Origin: Streptomyces sp. 8L
GTDB taxonomy: Bacteria; Actinomycetota; Actinomycetes; Streptomycetales; Streptomycetaceae
Assembly: GCF_020176795.1 (NCBI RefSeq)
Contig: NZ_JAIUKE010000013.1
Location: 1 to 62,808 of the forward strand
Length of the DNA stretch: 62,808 nucleotides
Direction of reading: 5' to 3'
The translations under genes were made by a program, and so were the position numbers. This document shows, piece after piece, positions 24,513-34,097 of the stretch. Within the stretch, counting starts at the first letter, position 1. Each line of letters starts with the position of its first letter. The notes under the pieces were generated by a model. The model was not told the origin of the DNA, did no database searches, and saw only the letters and a program-made list of their open reading frames with translations.

Positions 24513-25112
24513 GTGCAGCTCGCCGAGCTCCCGGACCTCGCGCACACCAGGCCCACTCCCATGCACTGGCTCGCCACGGCGACCGCGATGGCCGGCGTCG
24601 TCGCCGTCGCGGGCCTCGTCCAGCAGCCGGACACCACCGCCTCCGCCACGTCCTCCCGGCGAGCGCCCTCGATCAGCGGCTCCGCCCCGTCGAGAGCCGC
24701 GCACCTGCCCGCGCCCGACGCGGCCACGTTCCGCTTCCCGCTGGAGTGCGGATCGGCCGGCACCGTCGTGACCGCGAAGGCCAGCGGCGACCTGGACGGC
24801 GACGGGAGCCCCGAGACGGTCGCGGCCATCCGCTGCGACCTGGGCTCCGGCGCACCGCCGAACGCCATCTACGTCCTCAACAGGGACCGTGCGGGAACGC
24901 CGAGGGTCGTCGCCACCCTTCTGGGCGTCGACGCGAGGGAGACCGTCGGCAAGGGCTTCTCGGTCGAGAACCGAACCGTGTACGCCACACTCATCGGCTA
25001 TTCCAGCCAGAATGTGCCGAGCTGCTGCCCGGACGTCCAGCAGAAGGTTTCCTGGGTCTGGCGCAATGGCGTGTTCGTCCGCAGCGAACAGGGAGACAAC
25101 AAGAGCGTCTGA
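24513..25112 (+). CDS. Conserved secreted or membrane-anchored protein of unknown function
   Basis: I do not recognise a named family. The 199-residue product has one N-terminal hydrophobic segment (HWLATATAMAGVVAVAGLV, about residues 17-35), either an uncleaved anchor or signal peptide. The mature part has four cysteines (LECGSAG, IRCDLG, PSCCPD), likely two disulfides, and an integrin-like or calcium-loop phrase SGDLDGDGSPETVAA. This suggests an extracytoplasmic beta-rich domain. GTG 24513 has GGAG upstream. It sits between trmI and the ferredoxin. Confidence 0.7.
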   Translation: MQLAELPDLAHTRPTPMHWLATATAMAGVVAVAGLVQQPDTTASATSSRRAPSISGSAPSRAAHLPAPDAATFRFPLECGSAGTVVTAKASGDLDGDGSPETVAAIRCDLGSGAPPNAIYVLNRDRAGTPRVVATLLGVDARETVGKGFSVENRTVYATLIGYSSQNVPSCCPDVQQKVSWVWRNGVFVRSEQGDNKSV

Positions 25113-25225
25113 AAAACCGCGCCCGGCCGCGGAGACCCCCGCGGAGACCCTGTGCGGCCTCCGGCGCCGGACCTGCGGGGATTACGGGTTGGTCACCGTT
25201 GCGTCACCGGGTGATTACTGTGCGA

Positions 25226-25543
25226 TTACTCCGCGTCGGGCCCGACGACCTCGGTGCCGTCCGAGACGCGACGCACGTGGATGCACTCGCCGGGGCACTC
25301 CTTCGCGGAGTCCACCACCTCCCGCAGCAGCGGCAGAGGCACGCGGGTGGTCGCGCCGGGCGCCTGGAGCAGCTCGTCGTCCGCGCTCTTGACGTAGGCG
25401 AGGCCGTCGATGTCCAGCTCGAAGACATCGCGCGCGTACTGGGCGCAGATGCCGTCACCCGTGCACAGATCCTGATCGATCCAGACCTCCAGCGGGCCGT
25501 GGGCCGCGAGGTCATCGGTCGGGGGGTCCTGCTGCACGGTCAT
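25226..25543 (-). CDS. Small ferredoxin
   Basis: A 105-residue electron carrier with Cys27 and Cys33 in CTGDGICAQ and Cys83 and Cys87 in CPGECI. The Cx5C spacing lacks the middle cysteine of a classical 4Fe-4S set, which favours a 3Fe-4S cluster as in many Streptomyces P450 ferredoxins; the type is not certain. It is divergent from arc and shares a 264-base intergenic region with it. A ferredoxin at this place next to the proteasome ATPase is a conserved feature of Streptomyces. ATG 25543 follows AGGAG closely. Confidence 0.85.
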   Translation of the reverse strand: MTVQQDPPTDDLAAHGPLEVWIDQDLCTGDGICAQYARDVFELDIDGLAYVKSADDELLQAPGATTRVPLPLLREVVDSAKECPGECIHVRRVSDGTEVVGPDAE

Positions 25544-25807
25544 ATCTCCTGCCGTTTTCTGCGTCGGGCCGGTCCGGCGTGCAACCCTGGGGAACAAGTC
25601 GCGCCAGCCATGACGGGTGTTGAACAACTCGACGATACAACCGGCTGCTTTCCGATGGTGCTGGGTGGGTATTTGCCTGGCGTGAGGGAGAGCGCAAGGG
25701 TGAAGATCGGACAGACCCCTTACGTGTTTGTGATCTAGGGGTTTCAATCATCACCCACCCAGGTAGGGTCAGGAAGCGTCCAGCTCCCCTTGGAGGAGGT
25801 GAGGACC

Positions 25808-27574
25808 GTGGCAGCCCACGACGACGACATCAACCGCGGCATCCGGCCCGGGCGGGGGTCCGAGGACCCCGCAGGCCAGGTTGCCTATCTTGAGCAGGAA
25901 ATCGCCGTCCTGCGCCGCAAGCTCGCCGACTCTCCGCGGCACACGAGAATTCTCGAAGAGCGGATCGTCGAGCTCCAGACGAACCTGGCGGGCGTGTCCG
26001 CGCAGAACGAGCGGCTCGCCAATACGCTGCGTGAGGCCCGCGACCAGATCGTGGCCCTCAAGGAGGAGGTCGACCGGCTGGCGCAGCCGCCCGCCGGCTT
26101 CGGCGTCTTCCTGCAGGCGAACGACGACGAGACGGCTGACATCTTCACCGGCGGCCGCAAGCTCCGTGTGAACGTCAGCCCCAGCGTGGAGCTCGACGAG
26201 CTCAGGCGCGGCCAGGAGGTCATGCTCAACGAGGCGCTCAATGTGGTCGAGGCCATGGAGTTCGAGCGCGCGGGCGACATCGTGACCCTCAAGGAGATCC
26301 TGGAGGACGGCGAGCGCGCGCTGGTCATCGGGCACACCGACGAGGAGCGCGTGGTACGGCTCGCCGAGCCCTTGATGGACCTCACCATCAGGCCGGGCGA
26401 CGCCCTGCTGCTCGAACCCCGCTCGGGGTACGTCTACGAGGTCGTGCCCAAGAGCGAGGTCGAGGAGCTCGTCCTCGAAGAGGTCCCCGACGTCGACTAC
26501 ACGAAGATCGGCGGCCTCGGCGGACAGATCGAACTGATCCGCGACGCTGTCGAGCTTCCCTACCTCTACCCGGACCTGTTCAAGGAGCACGAGCTCCGGC
26601 CGCCGAAGGGCATCCTGCTCTACGGTCCCCCCGGATGCGGCAAGACGCTCATCGCCAAGGCCGTCGCCAACTCGCTCGCCAAGAAGGTCGGCGAAGTGAC
26701 CGGGCGGCCCGCGGGCAAGAGCTACTTCCTGAACATCAAGGGCCCGGAGCTCCTCAACAAGTACGTGGGCGAGACCGAGCGGCACATCCGCCTGGTCTTC
26801 CAGCGCGCCAGGGAGAAGGCGAGCGAAGGCACCCCCGTCATCGTCTTCTTCGACGAGATGGAATCCCTCTTCCGCACGCGTGGCTCCGGTGTCAGCTCGG
26901 ACGTGGAGAACACCATCGTCCCCCAGCTGCTCGCCGAGATCGACGGTGTGGAGGGCCTGGAGAACGTCATCGTCATCGGCGCCTCCAACCGCGAGGACAT
27001 GATCGACCCGGCGATCCTCCGTCCTGGCCGCCTCGATGTGAAGATCAAGATCGAGCGTCCCGACGCGGACTCCGCCAAGGACATCTTCGCCAAGTACCTC
27101 ACGGCTTCGCTGCCGCTGCACGCGGACGACCTCTCGGAACACCGCGAGTCGCCCGACCAGGCGGTCCACGCCATGATCCAGACCGTCGTGGAGCAGATGT
27201 ACGCCGAATCCGAGGAGAACCGCTTCCTCGAGGTGACGTACGCCAACGGCGACAAGGAGGTCCTGTACTTCAAGGACTTCAACTCCGGCGCGATGATCGA
27301 GAACATCGTCGGCCGGGCCAAGAAGATGGCCATCAAGGACTTCCTCGACCACGACCAGAAGGGCATCCGCGTCTCCCACCTCCTCCAGGCGTGCGTGGAC
27401 GAGTTCAAGGAGAACGAGGACCTTCCGAACACCACCAACCCGGACGACTGGGCCCGCATCTCCGGCAAGAAGGGCGAGCGGATCGTCTACATCCGCACGC
27501 TCGTCACCGGAAAGCAGGGCGCGGACACCGGGCGCTCCATCGACACGGTGGCGAACACCGGTCAGTACCTGTAA
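25808..27574 (+). CDS. arc: Proteasome-associated AAA ATPase Arc/Mpa
   Basis: The 588-residue hexameric unfoldase recognises pupylated proteins and threads them into the 20S proteasome. An N-terminal coiled coil (about 25-75: [13 protein letters not shown] ... [18 protein letters not shown]) binds Pup; two OB folds follow; the AAA domain has Walker A GPPGCGKT (273-280) and Walker B VIVFFDE (Asp349-Glu350). The C terminus is GQYL, whose penultimate Tyr docks in the core particle. GTG 25808 follows GGAGGTGAGGACC. A TAGGGT -10 lies at about 25763. A strong hairpin after the stop separates it from dop. Confidence 0.97.
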   Translation: MAAHDDDINRGIRPGRGSEDPAGQVAYLEQEIAVLRRKLADSPRHTRILEERIVELQTNLAGVSAQNERLANTLREARDQIVALKEEVDRLAQPPAGFGVFLQANDDETADIFTGGRKLRVNVSPSVELDELRRGQEVMLNEALNVVEAMEFERAGDIVTLKEILEDGERALVIGHTDEERVVRLAEPLMDLTIRPGDALLLEPRSGYVYEVVPKSEVEELVLEEVPDVDYTKIGGLGGQIELIRDAVELPYLYPDLFKEHELRPPKGILLYGPPGCGKTLIAKAVANSLAKKVGEVTGRPAGKSYFLNIKGPELLNKYVGETERHIRLVFQRAREKASEGTPVIVFFDEMESLFRTRGSGVSSDVENTIVPQLLAEIDGVEGLENVIVIGASNREDMIDPAILRPGRLDVKIKIERPDADSAKDIFAKYLTASLPLHADDLSEHRESPDQAVHAMIQTVVEQMYAESEENRFLEVTYANGDKEVLYFKDFNSGAMIENIVGRAKKMAIKDFLDHDQKGIRVSHLLQACVDEFKENEDLPNTTNPDDWARISGKKGERIVYIRTLVTGKQGADTGRSIDTVANTGQYL

Positions 27575-27583
27575 GCAGCGGAG

Positions 27584-27620
27584 CGGCTGCGGATACCCCT
27601 GCCAGGGGTATCCGCAGCCG
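27584..27620 (+). terminator. Terminator hairpin after arc
   Basis: CGGCTGCGGATACCCCT (27584-27600) is perfectly complementary to 27604-27620, with a 3-base loop, starting 10 bases after the arc stop. It suggests that dop-pup are transcribed from their own promoter; a TAGGCT -10 follows at 27694-27699. Confidence 0.75.
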
Positions 27621-27753
27621 GTTGCGTTACCCGGACGTACCATCACACCAGGCCGACGTGTTGAATGATCTCCCCGCGGGCGCCACGGCGTTCTAGGCTC
27701 GATAATGGAACGCTGTGTCCCAGGGGGCGCCGCCGCCGGGCAAGGAGGGCCGC

Positions 27754-29265
27754 ATGACCGTACGGCGAGTAATGGGCATCGAGACGGAGTACGGGATCTC
27801 CGTGCCCGGTCACCCGAACGCCAATGCCATGCTCACCTCGTCCCAGATCGTCAACGCGTACGCGGCGGCGATGCACAGGGCGCGGCGCGCGCGGTGGGAC
27901 TTCGAGGAGGAGAACCCGTTGCGGGACGCCCGCGGCTTCGATCTCGCCCGCGAGACCGCCGACTCCACGCAGCTCACGGACGAGGACATCGGCCTGGCCA
28001 ACGTCATCCTCACCAACGGCGCACGCCTCTACGTCGACCACGCGCACCCCGAGTACAGCTCGCCGGAGATCACCAGTCCGCGCGACGCCGTGCTGTGGGA
28101 CAAGGCCGGCGAGCGCATCATGGCGGAGGCCGCCGAGCGGGCGGCCCAGCTGCCCGGCGCGCAGCCCATCCACCTGTACAAGAACAACACCGACAACAAG
28201 GGCGCCTCCTACGGCACCCACGAGAACTACCTGATGCGGCGCGAGACCGCCTTCGCGGACATCGTGCGCCATCTGACGCCGTTCTTCGTCTCCCGCCAGG
28301 TCGTCACCGGCGCGGGGCGGGTCGGCATCGGCCAGGACGGCCGCGACCACGGCTTCCAGCTGAGCCAGCGCGCCGACTACTTCGAGGTCGAGGTCGGCCT
28401 GGAGACGACGCTCAAGCGGCCCATCATCAACACCCGCGACGAACCGCACTCCGACGCGGAGAAGTACCGCCGCCTGCATGTGATCATCGGCGACGCGAAC
28501 CTCTCCGAGATCTCGACGTACCTGAAGCTCGGCACGACGTCCCTGGTCCTGGCCATGATCGAGGACGGCTTCATCAACGTGGACCTCGCGGTGGACCAGC
28601 CCGTGCGCACCCTGCACGAGGTCTCCCACGACCCGGAGCTGAAGCATCTGGTCACCCTCCGCAGCGGCCGCAGGCTGACCGCCGTCCAGCTCCAGATGGA
28701 GTACTTCGAGCTGGCCAGGAAGTACGTCGAGGAGAAGTACGGCGTGGACGCGGACGAGCAGACCAGGGACGTGCTCGGCCGCTGGGAGGACACGCTCAAC
28801 CGGCTGGAACGGGACCCGATGAGCCTGTCGGGCGAGCTGGACTGGGTGGCCAAGCGGGAGCTCCTCGAGGGCTACCGGCGGCGGGACTCCCTCGACTGGG
28901 ACGCGGCGCGGCTGCACCTGGTGGACCTCCAGTACGCGGACGTACGGCCCGACAAGGGCCTGTACAACCGTCTGGCGGCGCGCGGGCGGATGAAGCGGCT
29001 GCTGGACGACCGCGACGTGGAGCGGGCCAGGACCCATCCGCCCGAGGACACCAGGGCCTACTTCCGGGGCCGGTGCCTCGACCAGTACGCGGAGGACGTC
29101 GCGGCGGCCTCGTGGGATTCGGTCATCTTCGACCTCCCGGGCCGGGACTCGCTGCAGCGGGTGCCGACCCTGGAACCGCTGCGCGGCACCCGTGAGCACG
29201 TGAAGGACCTGCTGGACCGCTGCCGCACGGCGGAGGACCTGGTCCGGGTGCTGTCCGGTCACTGA
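27754..29265 (+). CDS. dop: Pup deamidase/depupylase
   Basis: The 503-residue enzyme converts the C-terminal Gln of Pup to Glu and can remove Pup from substrates. It belongs to the carboxylate-amine ligase fold shared with Paf[10 protein letters not shown] at the start, Asp95 in [15 protein letters not shown] (the key catalytic residue of this family), [19 protein letters not shown], and [20 protein letters not shown] Dop-specific loop insertion lies about residues 40-80. ATG 27754 has AGGAGG upstream. Since the Pup here ends in Gln, Dop is needed before PafA can act. Confidence 0.96.
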   Translation: MTVRRVMGIETEYGISVPGHPNANAMLTSSQIVNAYAAAMHRARRARWDFEEENPLRDARGFDLARETADSTQLTDEDIGLANVILTNGARLYVDHAHPEYSSPEITSPRDAVLWDKAGERIMAEAAERAAQLPGAQPIHLYKNNTDNKGASYGTHENYLMRRETAFADIVRHLTPFFVSRQVVTGAGRVGIGQDGRDHGFQLSQRADYFEVEVGLETTLKRPIINTRDEPHSDAEKYRRLHVIIGDANLSEISTYLKLGTTSLVLAMIEDGFINVDLAVDQPVRTLHEVSHDPELKHLVTLRSGRRLTAVQLQMEYFELARKYVEEKYGVDADEQTRDVLGRWEDTLNRLERDPMSLSGELDWVAKRELLEGYRRRDSLDWDAARLHLVDLQYADVRPDKGLYNRLAARGRMKRLLDDRDVERARTHPPEDTRAYFRGRCLDQYAEDVAAASWDSVIFDLPGRDSLQRVPTLEPLRGTREHVKDLLDRCRTAEDLVRVLSGH

Positions 29266-29415
29266 AGGGGCTGAAAAGGCCCACCGCAGGGAATCATGGA
29301 GACGGGCCCCCGAGTTGCACACCAACGGGGCCTTTGCCGGACTCTGCGGTTAGGGTCTGATCTTGAGGGCAACCAAAGTCACATCGAGCGGGGCGAACCG
29401 AGCGGGGTGAGGGAT

Positions 29416-29634
29416 ATGGCGACCAAGGACAGCGGCGGCGGCCAGCAGAAGGCGGCACGGTCCACGGAGGAGGCCGAGGAGCAGGCGCAGGACGCGCAGG
29501 GCTCGGAAGACCTCAAGGAGCGGCAGGAGAAGCTCTCGGACGACGTGGACTCCGTCCTGGACGAGATCGACGACGTACTGGAAGAGAACGCCGAGGACTT
29601 CGTACGGAGCTTCGTACAAAAGGGTGGACAGTAG
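29416..29634 (+). CDS. pup: Prokaryotic ubiquitin-like protein Pup
   Basis: A 72-residue, mostly disordered, acidic protein ending VQKGGQ. The C-terminal Gly-Gly-Gln must be deamidated by Dop before PafA links it to lysines of targets. The central to C-terminal part (DLKERQEKLSDDVDSVLDEIDDVLE) forms the helix that binds the Arc coiled coil. A TAGGGT -10 (29353-29358) lies in the 150-base gap after dop, so pup can have its own promoter. A hairpin with a T-run follows. Confidence 0.97.
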   Translation: MATKDSGGGQQKAARSTEEAEEQAQDAQGSEDLKERQEKLSDDVDSVLDEIDDVLEENAEDFVRSFVQKGGQ

Positions 29635-29653
29635 TCACGCGGGTGAACGCGTG

Positions 29654-29694
29654 ATGAGGGGTGCTTCCGCTTGCGGGAGCACCCCTCATTTCCC
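29654..29694 (+). terminator. Intrinsic terminator after pup
   Basis: ATGAGGGGTGCTTCCGC (29654-29670) pairs with 29673-29689 over 17 positions with one G-U pair, followed by TTTCCCC. It is a good intrinsic terminator and implies a separate promoter for prcBA. Confidence 0.75.
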
Positions 29695-29714
29695 CGAAGC
29701 GCTTCCCCGAAGCG

Positions 29715-29894
29715 TATGTGGATCACCGCCCCGGGGCGGGTAGGGTCCGTGGCGTACCGTACTTCAACTGCAATTCGGCCATCGGCAAGTTGGGAGTCGA
29801 TCCCGACACTTCGCGTCGTGCCGTCGCATATCTGGAGGGAAACGCGTGGAACCCCACACTCGTGACACCGGGCGTCTGCCGGCTGCCTTCCTGA
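29715..29894 (+). pseudogene. Remnant of an endonuclease VII-like gene between pup and prcB
   Basis: The frame reads [19 protein letters not shown], then [23 protein letters not shown] and a short tail. This matches the C-terminal half of recombination endonuclease VII-like HNH proteins (DHxxxTGxVRGxxCxxCNxxLGxLxDDP), a gene of which I recall between pup and prcB in other Streptomyces. Here the N-terminal half, with its CxxC zinc pair, is missing, and one cysteine of the second pair reads Tyr. The stop at 29894 lies 48 bases inside prcB. I consider it a decayed remnant kept because it overlaps the prcB promoter and start. A short functional peptide is possible but unlikely. Confidence 0.6.
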
Positions 29895-30691
29895 CGCCCG
29901 GATCTTCTTCCTTCATGGACTTCCTCTCCGACCACTCGCCCGAGGTCCTGCCGGGCAACCGGTCGCTGCCCCCGCTCAAGGGAGCCGTCGAGGCACCGCA
30001 CGGCACGACGATCGTCGCCGTCACGTTCCCCGGCGGTGTGGTGCTCGCGGGTGACCGGCGGGCGACCATGGGCAACATGATCGCCCAGCGGGACATCGAG
30101 AAGGTCTTCCCCGCGGACGAGTACTCGGCGGTGGGCATCGCGGGCACGGCGGGCCTCGCCGTGGAGATGGTCAAGCTCTTCCAGCTGGAGCTGGAGCACT
30201 TCGAGAAGGTCGAGGGCGCGCAGCTCTCGCTGGAGGGCAAGGCCAACCGGCTCTCCACGATGATCAGGTCCAACCTCGCCATGGCGATGCAGGGCCTCGC
30301 CGTGGTGCCGGTCTTCGCCGGATACGACGTGGACCGCGGCAAGGGCCGCATCTTCTCCTACGACGTGACGGGCGGCCGGTCGGAGGAGACCGGCTACTCC
30401 GCCACAGGGTCCGGCTCCGTCTTCGCGCGCGGCTCCATGAAGAAGCTGTACCGCGAGGACCTGACGGAGGAGCAGGCCACCACGCTGGTCGTCCAGGCCC
30501 TGTACGACGCGGCCGACGACGACTCGGCGACCGGCGGCCCCGACGTGGCCCGCAAGATCTACCCGATCGTCACGGTGATCACGGAGGACGGCTTCCGCCG
30601 GCTCACGGACGAGGAGTCCGCCGGCATCGCCCAGGCCATCATCGAGCACCGGCTCGGACGGCCCGACGGGCCCCGCGCCGAGCTTCTGTGA
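29846..30691 (+). CDS. prcB: 20S proteasome beta subunit
   Basis: The 281-residue precursor is processed between Gly53 and Thr54 ([12 protein letters not shown]); Thr54 becomes the N-terminal nucleophile. The core includes [17 protein letters not shown] and [13 protein letters not shown]. The 53-residue propeptide is typical of actinobacteria and is needed for assembly. GTG 29846 has GGAGGGA upstream. It is followed by prcA after 52 bases. A TAGGGT at 29741-29746 may be the promoter of the pair. Confidence 0.97.
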   Translation: MEPHTRDTGRLPAAFLTPGSSSFMDFLSDHSPEVLPGNRSLPPLKGAVEAPHGTTIVAVTFPGGVVLAGDRRATMGNMIAQRDIEKVFPADEYSAVGIAGTAGLAVEMVKLFQLELEHFEKVEGAQLSLEGKANRLSTMIRSNLAMAMQGLAVVPVFAGYDVDRGKGRIFSYDVTGGRSEETGYSATGSGSVFARGSMKKLYREDLTEEQATTLVVQALYDAADDDSATGGPDVARKIYPIVTVITEDGFRRLTDEESAGIAQAIIEHRLGRPDGPRAELL

Positions 30692-30743
30692 CGGCATCGC
30701 TGTGAGAGTGATCCACCCACTGACAGAAAGGGACGGATAGCCG

Positions 30744-31532
30744 GTGTCGACGCCGTTCTATGTCTCACCCCAGCAGGCCATGGCCGACCGGGCCGAGTAC
30801 GCCCGCAAGGGCATCGCCCGCGGTCGCAGCCTGGTCGTGCTCCAGTACGCCGACGGCATCGTCTTCGTCGGCGAGAACCCGTCCCGCGCCCTGCACAAGT
30901 TCAGCGAGATCTACGACCGGATCGGCTTCGCCGCCGCCGGCAAGTACAACGAGTACGAGAACCTGCGCATCGGCGGGGTGCGCTACGCGGACCTGCGCGG
31001 ATACACCTACGACCGCGACGACGTGACGGCCCGCGGCCTCGCGAACGTCTACGCCCAGACGCTCGGCACGATCTTCTCCAGCGCCGGTGAGAAGCCGTAC
31101 GAGGTCGAGCTGGTGGTCGCCGAGGTCGGGGCGACGCCCGACGGCGACCAGATCTACCGGCTGCCGCACGACGGGTCGATCGTGGACGAGCACGGCTCGG
31201 TCGCGGTCGGCGGCAGCTCCGAGCAGATCAGCACCTATCTCGACCAGCGGCACCGCGACGGCATGACGCTCGCGGAGGCGCTCAGGCTCGCCGTGCAGGC
31301 GCTCTCGCGTGACACCAACGGCGGCGAGCGGGAGATCCCCGCGGAGCGCCTGGAGGTGGCGGTACTGGACCGTACCCGCCCGCAGCAGCGCAAGTTCAGG
31401 CGGATCGTCGGCGCGCAGCTCTCGCGCCTGCTGGAGACCGAGGGTGCCGCGGTGGAACCGACCGACGCCCCGGGCGACGACGCGGAGGCGGACGCCTCCG
31501 GGAGCGAGGGCACGTCGGACGACGACGCCTGA
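30744..31532 (+). CDS. prcA: 20S proteasome alpha subunit
   Basis: 262 residues with the N-terminal alpha-type helix region ([38 protein letters not shown]). It forms the outer heptameric rings that gate the core and receive the C terminus of Arc. The C-terminal 40 residues are acidic and disordered ([20 protein letters not shown]). The start is GTG 30744. With prcB it forms a two-gene unit. Confidence 0.97.
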   Translation: MSTPFYVSPQQAMADRAEYARKGIARGRSLVVLQYADGIVFVGENPSRALHKFSEIYDRIGFAAAGKYNEYENLRIGGVRYADLRGYTYDRDDVTARGLANVYAQTLGTIFSSAGEKPYEVELVVAEVGATPDGDQIYRLPHDGSIVDEHGSVAVGGSSEQISTYLDQRHRDGMTLAEALRLAVQALSRDTNGGEREIPAERLEVAVLDRTRPQQRKFRRIVGAQLSRLLETEGAAVEPTDAPGDDAEADASGSEGTSDDDA

Positions 31533-31691
31533 CCCCGCGCTCGACCCGCTCGACGGCGGACCCGCTTTTCGCTCCTGTGTGCCCCGGCCGCCCCCGCGGC
31601 CGGCCCACAGCCGTGTCCGGCGCGGCGAAGGCGCGGGGAAGGCGCGAGGAAGCACGGGCAAGGTGCGGGCCGCACGGGCGGGGCTGCTGCC

Positions 31692-32705
31692 TCAGCGCGG
31701 CGGGGGCGCCGTCGAGCCGCGCACCACGAGCCGCACGGGCAGGGCCTCCGAGGCGGGCTCCCGCCCTTCGAGGACGGCGAGGAGCGCCGTCATGCCGCGT
31801 TCGCCGACCTGCTCGGCCGGGAGCCGGACGGTGGTGAGCTCGGGCTCGACGGCGGTGGCGAGCGCCAGGTCGTCGAAGCCCGTCACGGAGACGTCGTCCG
31901 GTACGCGCAGTCCGAGCCGGCGCAGCGCCTTGCACGCCCCCGCGGCCAGAATGTCGTCGTCGCAGACGATCGCCGTGGGCCGCGGGCCCGGCCCGGCGAG
32001 CGCGGCCACGAGCGCGTCGCAGGCGGCCGTCACGTCGAGTGGCGAGCGCGCCGTGCGCAGGCCGGCCCCGGGCGTCTCGCGCACCGCCTCGGCGAGCGCG
32101 GCGGCCCGTACGTCGAACGTCCAGGACGCGACGGCCGAGCCGAGGTGCAGGAGCGAGCGGTGGCCGAGGCCCAGCACGCGCGCGGCGACCCGCCGCATGC
32201 CCTCGGCGATGTCCGGGTTGACGCACGCGGCGGACCCGGGCGCCTCCGGGTCGCTGTCGAGCATCACCAGCGGCAGGTGGCTGCCGTGGATGGCGGCGGG
32301 CGCGTCCACGGCCATGGACGACGCGATGACGCCGTCGAGCGCGGCGCGCGCCGGGTCGAAGGGGCTGGGCGCGGGCCCGACGCCCGCGGGGGAGGGGTAG
32401 AGCACCAGGCCGAAGCCGTGCTCCGCGGCCACGGCGGCCGCCCCGGTGTACACGCGGGCGAAGAACTCGCTGGTGAGCGCGGGCACCACGAGCAGGGCCG
32501 TCCGGGTCGAGCCCAGGCGCAGGTTCCGCGCGGCGAGGTTCGGGCGGTAGCCGAGGGCGCGGGCGGCGTCCCGCACCTCGTCCGCGGTGCGCTCGGAGAC
32601 GCGGCCGCGCCACTTGCCGCCGAGCACGAGGGAGACCGTGGCCTGCGAGACACCGGCGGTGCGCGCGACGTCCCTGCTGGTGGGGCGCGTGGCCGACCGG
32701 GTCAT
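31692..32705 (-). CDS. LacI-family transcriptional regulator
   Basis: The 337-residue repressor has the N-terminal HTH and hinge (PTSRDVARTAGVSQATVSLVLGGKWRGRVSERTADEV), then a periplasmic-binding-like effector domain (RTALLVVPALTSEFFARVYTGA and TAIVCDDDILAAGACKALRRLG). Such proteins respond to sugars or nucleosides. It is divergent from an MFS transporter, and the shared promoter region contains the palindrome TACGT-AAA-ACGTA. This pair interrupts the Pup gene cluster between prcA and pafA. The ligand is unknown. Confidence 0.9.
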   Translation of the reverse strand: MTRSATRPTSRDVARTAGVSQATVSLVLGGKWRGRVSERTADEVRDAARALGYRPNLAARNLRLGSTRTALLVVPALTSEFFARVYTGAAAVAAEHGFGLVLYPSPAGVGPAPSPFDPARAALDGVIASSMAVDAPAAIHGSHLPLVMLDSDPEAPGSAACVNPDIAEGMRRVAARVLGLGHRSLLHLGSAVASWTFDVRAAALAEAVRETPGAGLRTARSPLDVTAACDALVAALAGPGPRPTAIVCDDDILAAGACKALRRLGLRVPDDVSVTGFDDLALATAVEPELTTVRLPAEQVGERGMTALLAVLEGREPASEALPVRLVVRGSTAPPPR

Positions 32706-32774
32706 GGGGCTCCCTCCCGCTGCCGCCGGTGGACCCGGCGCTCGCGCTCATGGTACGTATGGGCCCCGAGGTTA

Positions 32775-32787
32775 TACGTAAAACGTA
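32775..32787. promoter_or_regulatory. Candidate LacI-family operator
   Basis: TACGTAAAACGTA is a perfect inverted repeat (TACGT/ACGTA with spacer AAA), and GGTACGTAT lies 20 bases to the left. It sits between the LacI-type regulator and the MFS gene and is the obvious site for the former. Confidence 0.6.
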
Positions 32788-32825
32788 CGGTCGGGCGGGA
32801 CCCGACCAGGGGGAGGACCGAGGCC

Positions 32826-34088
32826 GTGGGAGCCACCGGATATCTGGAGCTGCTGAGGGCACCGCACGCCGCACGGCTGCTCACCGGCACGCTGGTGGGC
32901 AGGCTGCCCAACGCCACCGCGCCGATCGCCGTCGTGCTGTTCGCCCGCTCCGACGGCGCGAGCTACAGCCTGGCCGGGGCGCTCACCGCGGTGTACGGGC
33001 TCGCCAACGCGGCGGGCCAGCCGCTGCTCGGCCGCGCCGTGGACCTGCGCGGACAGCCCCGCGTGCAGCTCCCGGCGGCCCTGGTCTCCGCCCTCGGCAT
33101 GGTCCTGCTCGTCGCCGCGGGCACCGGGGCGCACGTCGCGGCGTTCGCCGCCGTCGCCCTCGCGGGGCTGTGCACCCCGCCGCTGGAGGGCGGGCTGCGG
33201 GCGCTGTGGCCGAGCGTGCTGGGGCGGGAGGACCGGGTGCACCGGGCGTACGCGCTGGACGCCGTCGCCCAGGAGGTCATGTTCACCGTCGGGCCGCTGC
33301 TGGTCACCGCCCTCGTCGCGCTCCGCTCGCCGGCCGCGGCGCTGCTCGTGCTCAACGCGGTGGGCGTGCTCGGGGCGCTGTCCGTCGTGGTGTCGAAGCC
33401 GTCCAGGGCCTGGCGGTCCGCGGACCGCGAGGCGCACTGGCTGGGCGCGCTGCGCTCGCCGGGCCTGCTCGTGCTGCTCGGCGCCTTCCTGTTCGTCGGT
33501 GTCGCGCTCGGCTCCATCACCGTCGCGGGCGTCGCGTACGGCGACACGACCGGGCGCGCGTCGGTGTACGGCTGGCTGATGGCCGCCCTGGGCCTCGGCG
33601 CGCTGCTGGGCGGCATCGTGTACGGGGCGCGGAACTGGCCGGGGGCGCCGGAGCGCAGGCTGCTGGTGATCCTCGCGCTGCTCGCGGTGTGCTACCTGCC
33701 GCTCGCGCTCACCCCGGGCCCGGTGGTGATGACACTGCTGTCGGTGCTCGCCGGTGTGTTCCTGGCTCCCGCACTCGCCTGCGGCTTCGTCGTGGTGGAC
33801 CGGCAGGCGCCGCCCGGCACGGTCACGGAGGCCTTCTCGTGGCTCGTGACGACGTTCGGTGTGGGCTCCGCGCTCGGCACGGCCGTGGCGGGGCCTGTGG
33901 CCCAGCACGGGGGCGCCTCGGCCGGGTTCGCGGTGGCCGGTGCCTCCGGGCTCTGCGCGCTGGCCGTCCTGGCCGTGACCGGCCGCGCTCTGGTCGCGGG
34001 GGGAGCCGGCGGGCATACGGCGGCCGCCGCGGAAAATGATCCAAGTGACGCGCCCGAACACGGTTTCAGCTCAGGCCATCAGGCGTAA
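32826..34088 (+). CDS. Major facilitator superfamily transporter
   Basis: A 420-residue protein with about twelve hydrophobic segments, beginning YLELLRAPHAARLLTGTLVGRLPNATAPIAVVLFARSDG. This resembles drug- or sugar-efflux MFS proteins next to pafA in other Streptomyces. GTG 32826 has GAGG upstream; the open frame upstream of it overlaps the divergent regulator and is not used. The C-terminal 30 residues are hydrophilic. The gene ends 9 bases before pafA and may be co-transcribed with it. The substrate is unknown. Confidence 0.85.
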   Translation: MGATGYLELLRAPHAARLLTGTLVGRLPNATAPIAVVLFARSDGASYSLAGALTAVYGLANAAGQPLLGRAVDLRGQPRVQLPAALVSALGMVLLVAAGTGAHVAAFAAVALAGLCTPPLEGGLRALWPSVLGREDRVHRAYALDAVAQEVMFTVGPLLVTALVALRSPAAALLVLNAVGVLGALSVVVSKPSRAWRSADREAHWLGALRSPGLLVLLGAFLFVGVALGSITVAGVAYGDTTGRASVYGWLMAALGLGALLGGIVYGARNWPGAPERRLLVILALLAVCYLPLALTPGPVVMTLLSVLAGVFLAPALACGFVVVDRQAPPGTVTEAFSWLVTTFGVGSALGTAVAGPVAQHGGASAGFAVAGASGLCALAVLAVTGRALVAGGAGGHTAAAAENDPSDAPEHGFSSGHQA

Positions 34089-34097
34089 TGTTCAGAC

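Noticed and set aside
27705..29195. An ATG 6 bases after TAGGCT opening a 496-codon frame
   Set aside because: Spacing looks leaderless, but the frame is Arg/Pro/Gly-rich and out of phase with dop, which has a good ribosome site at ATG 27754. The TAGGCT is more simply the dop promoter.
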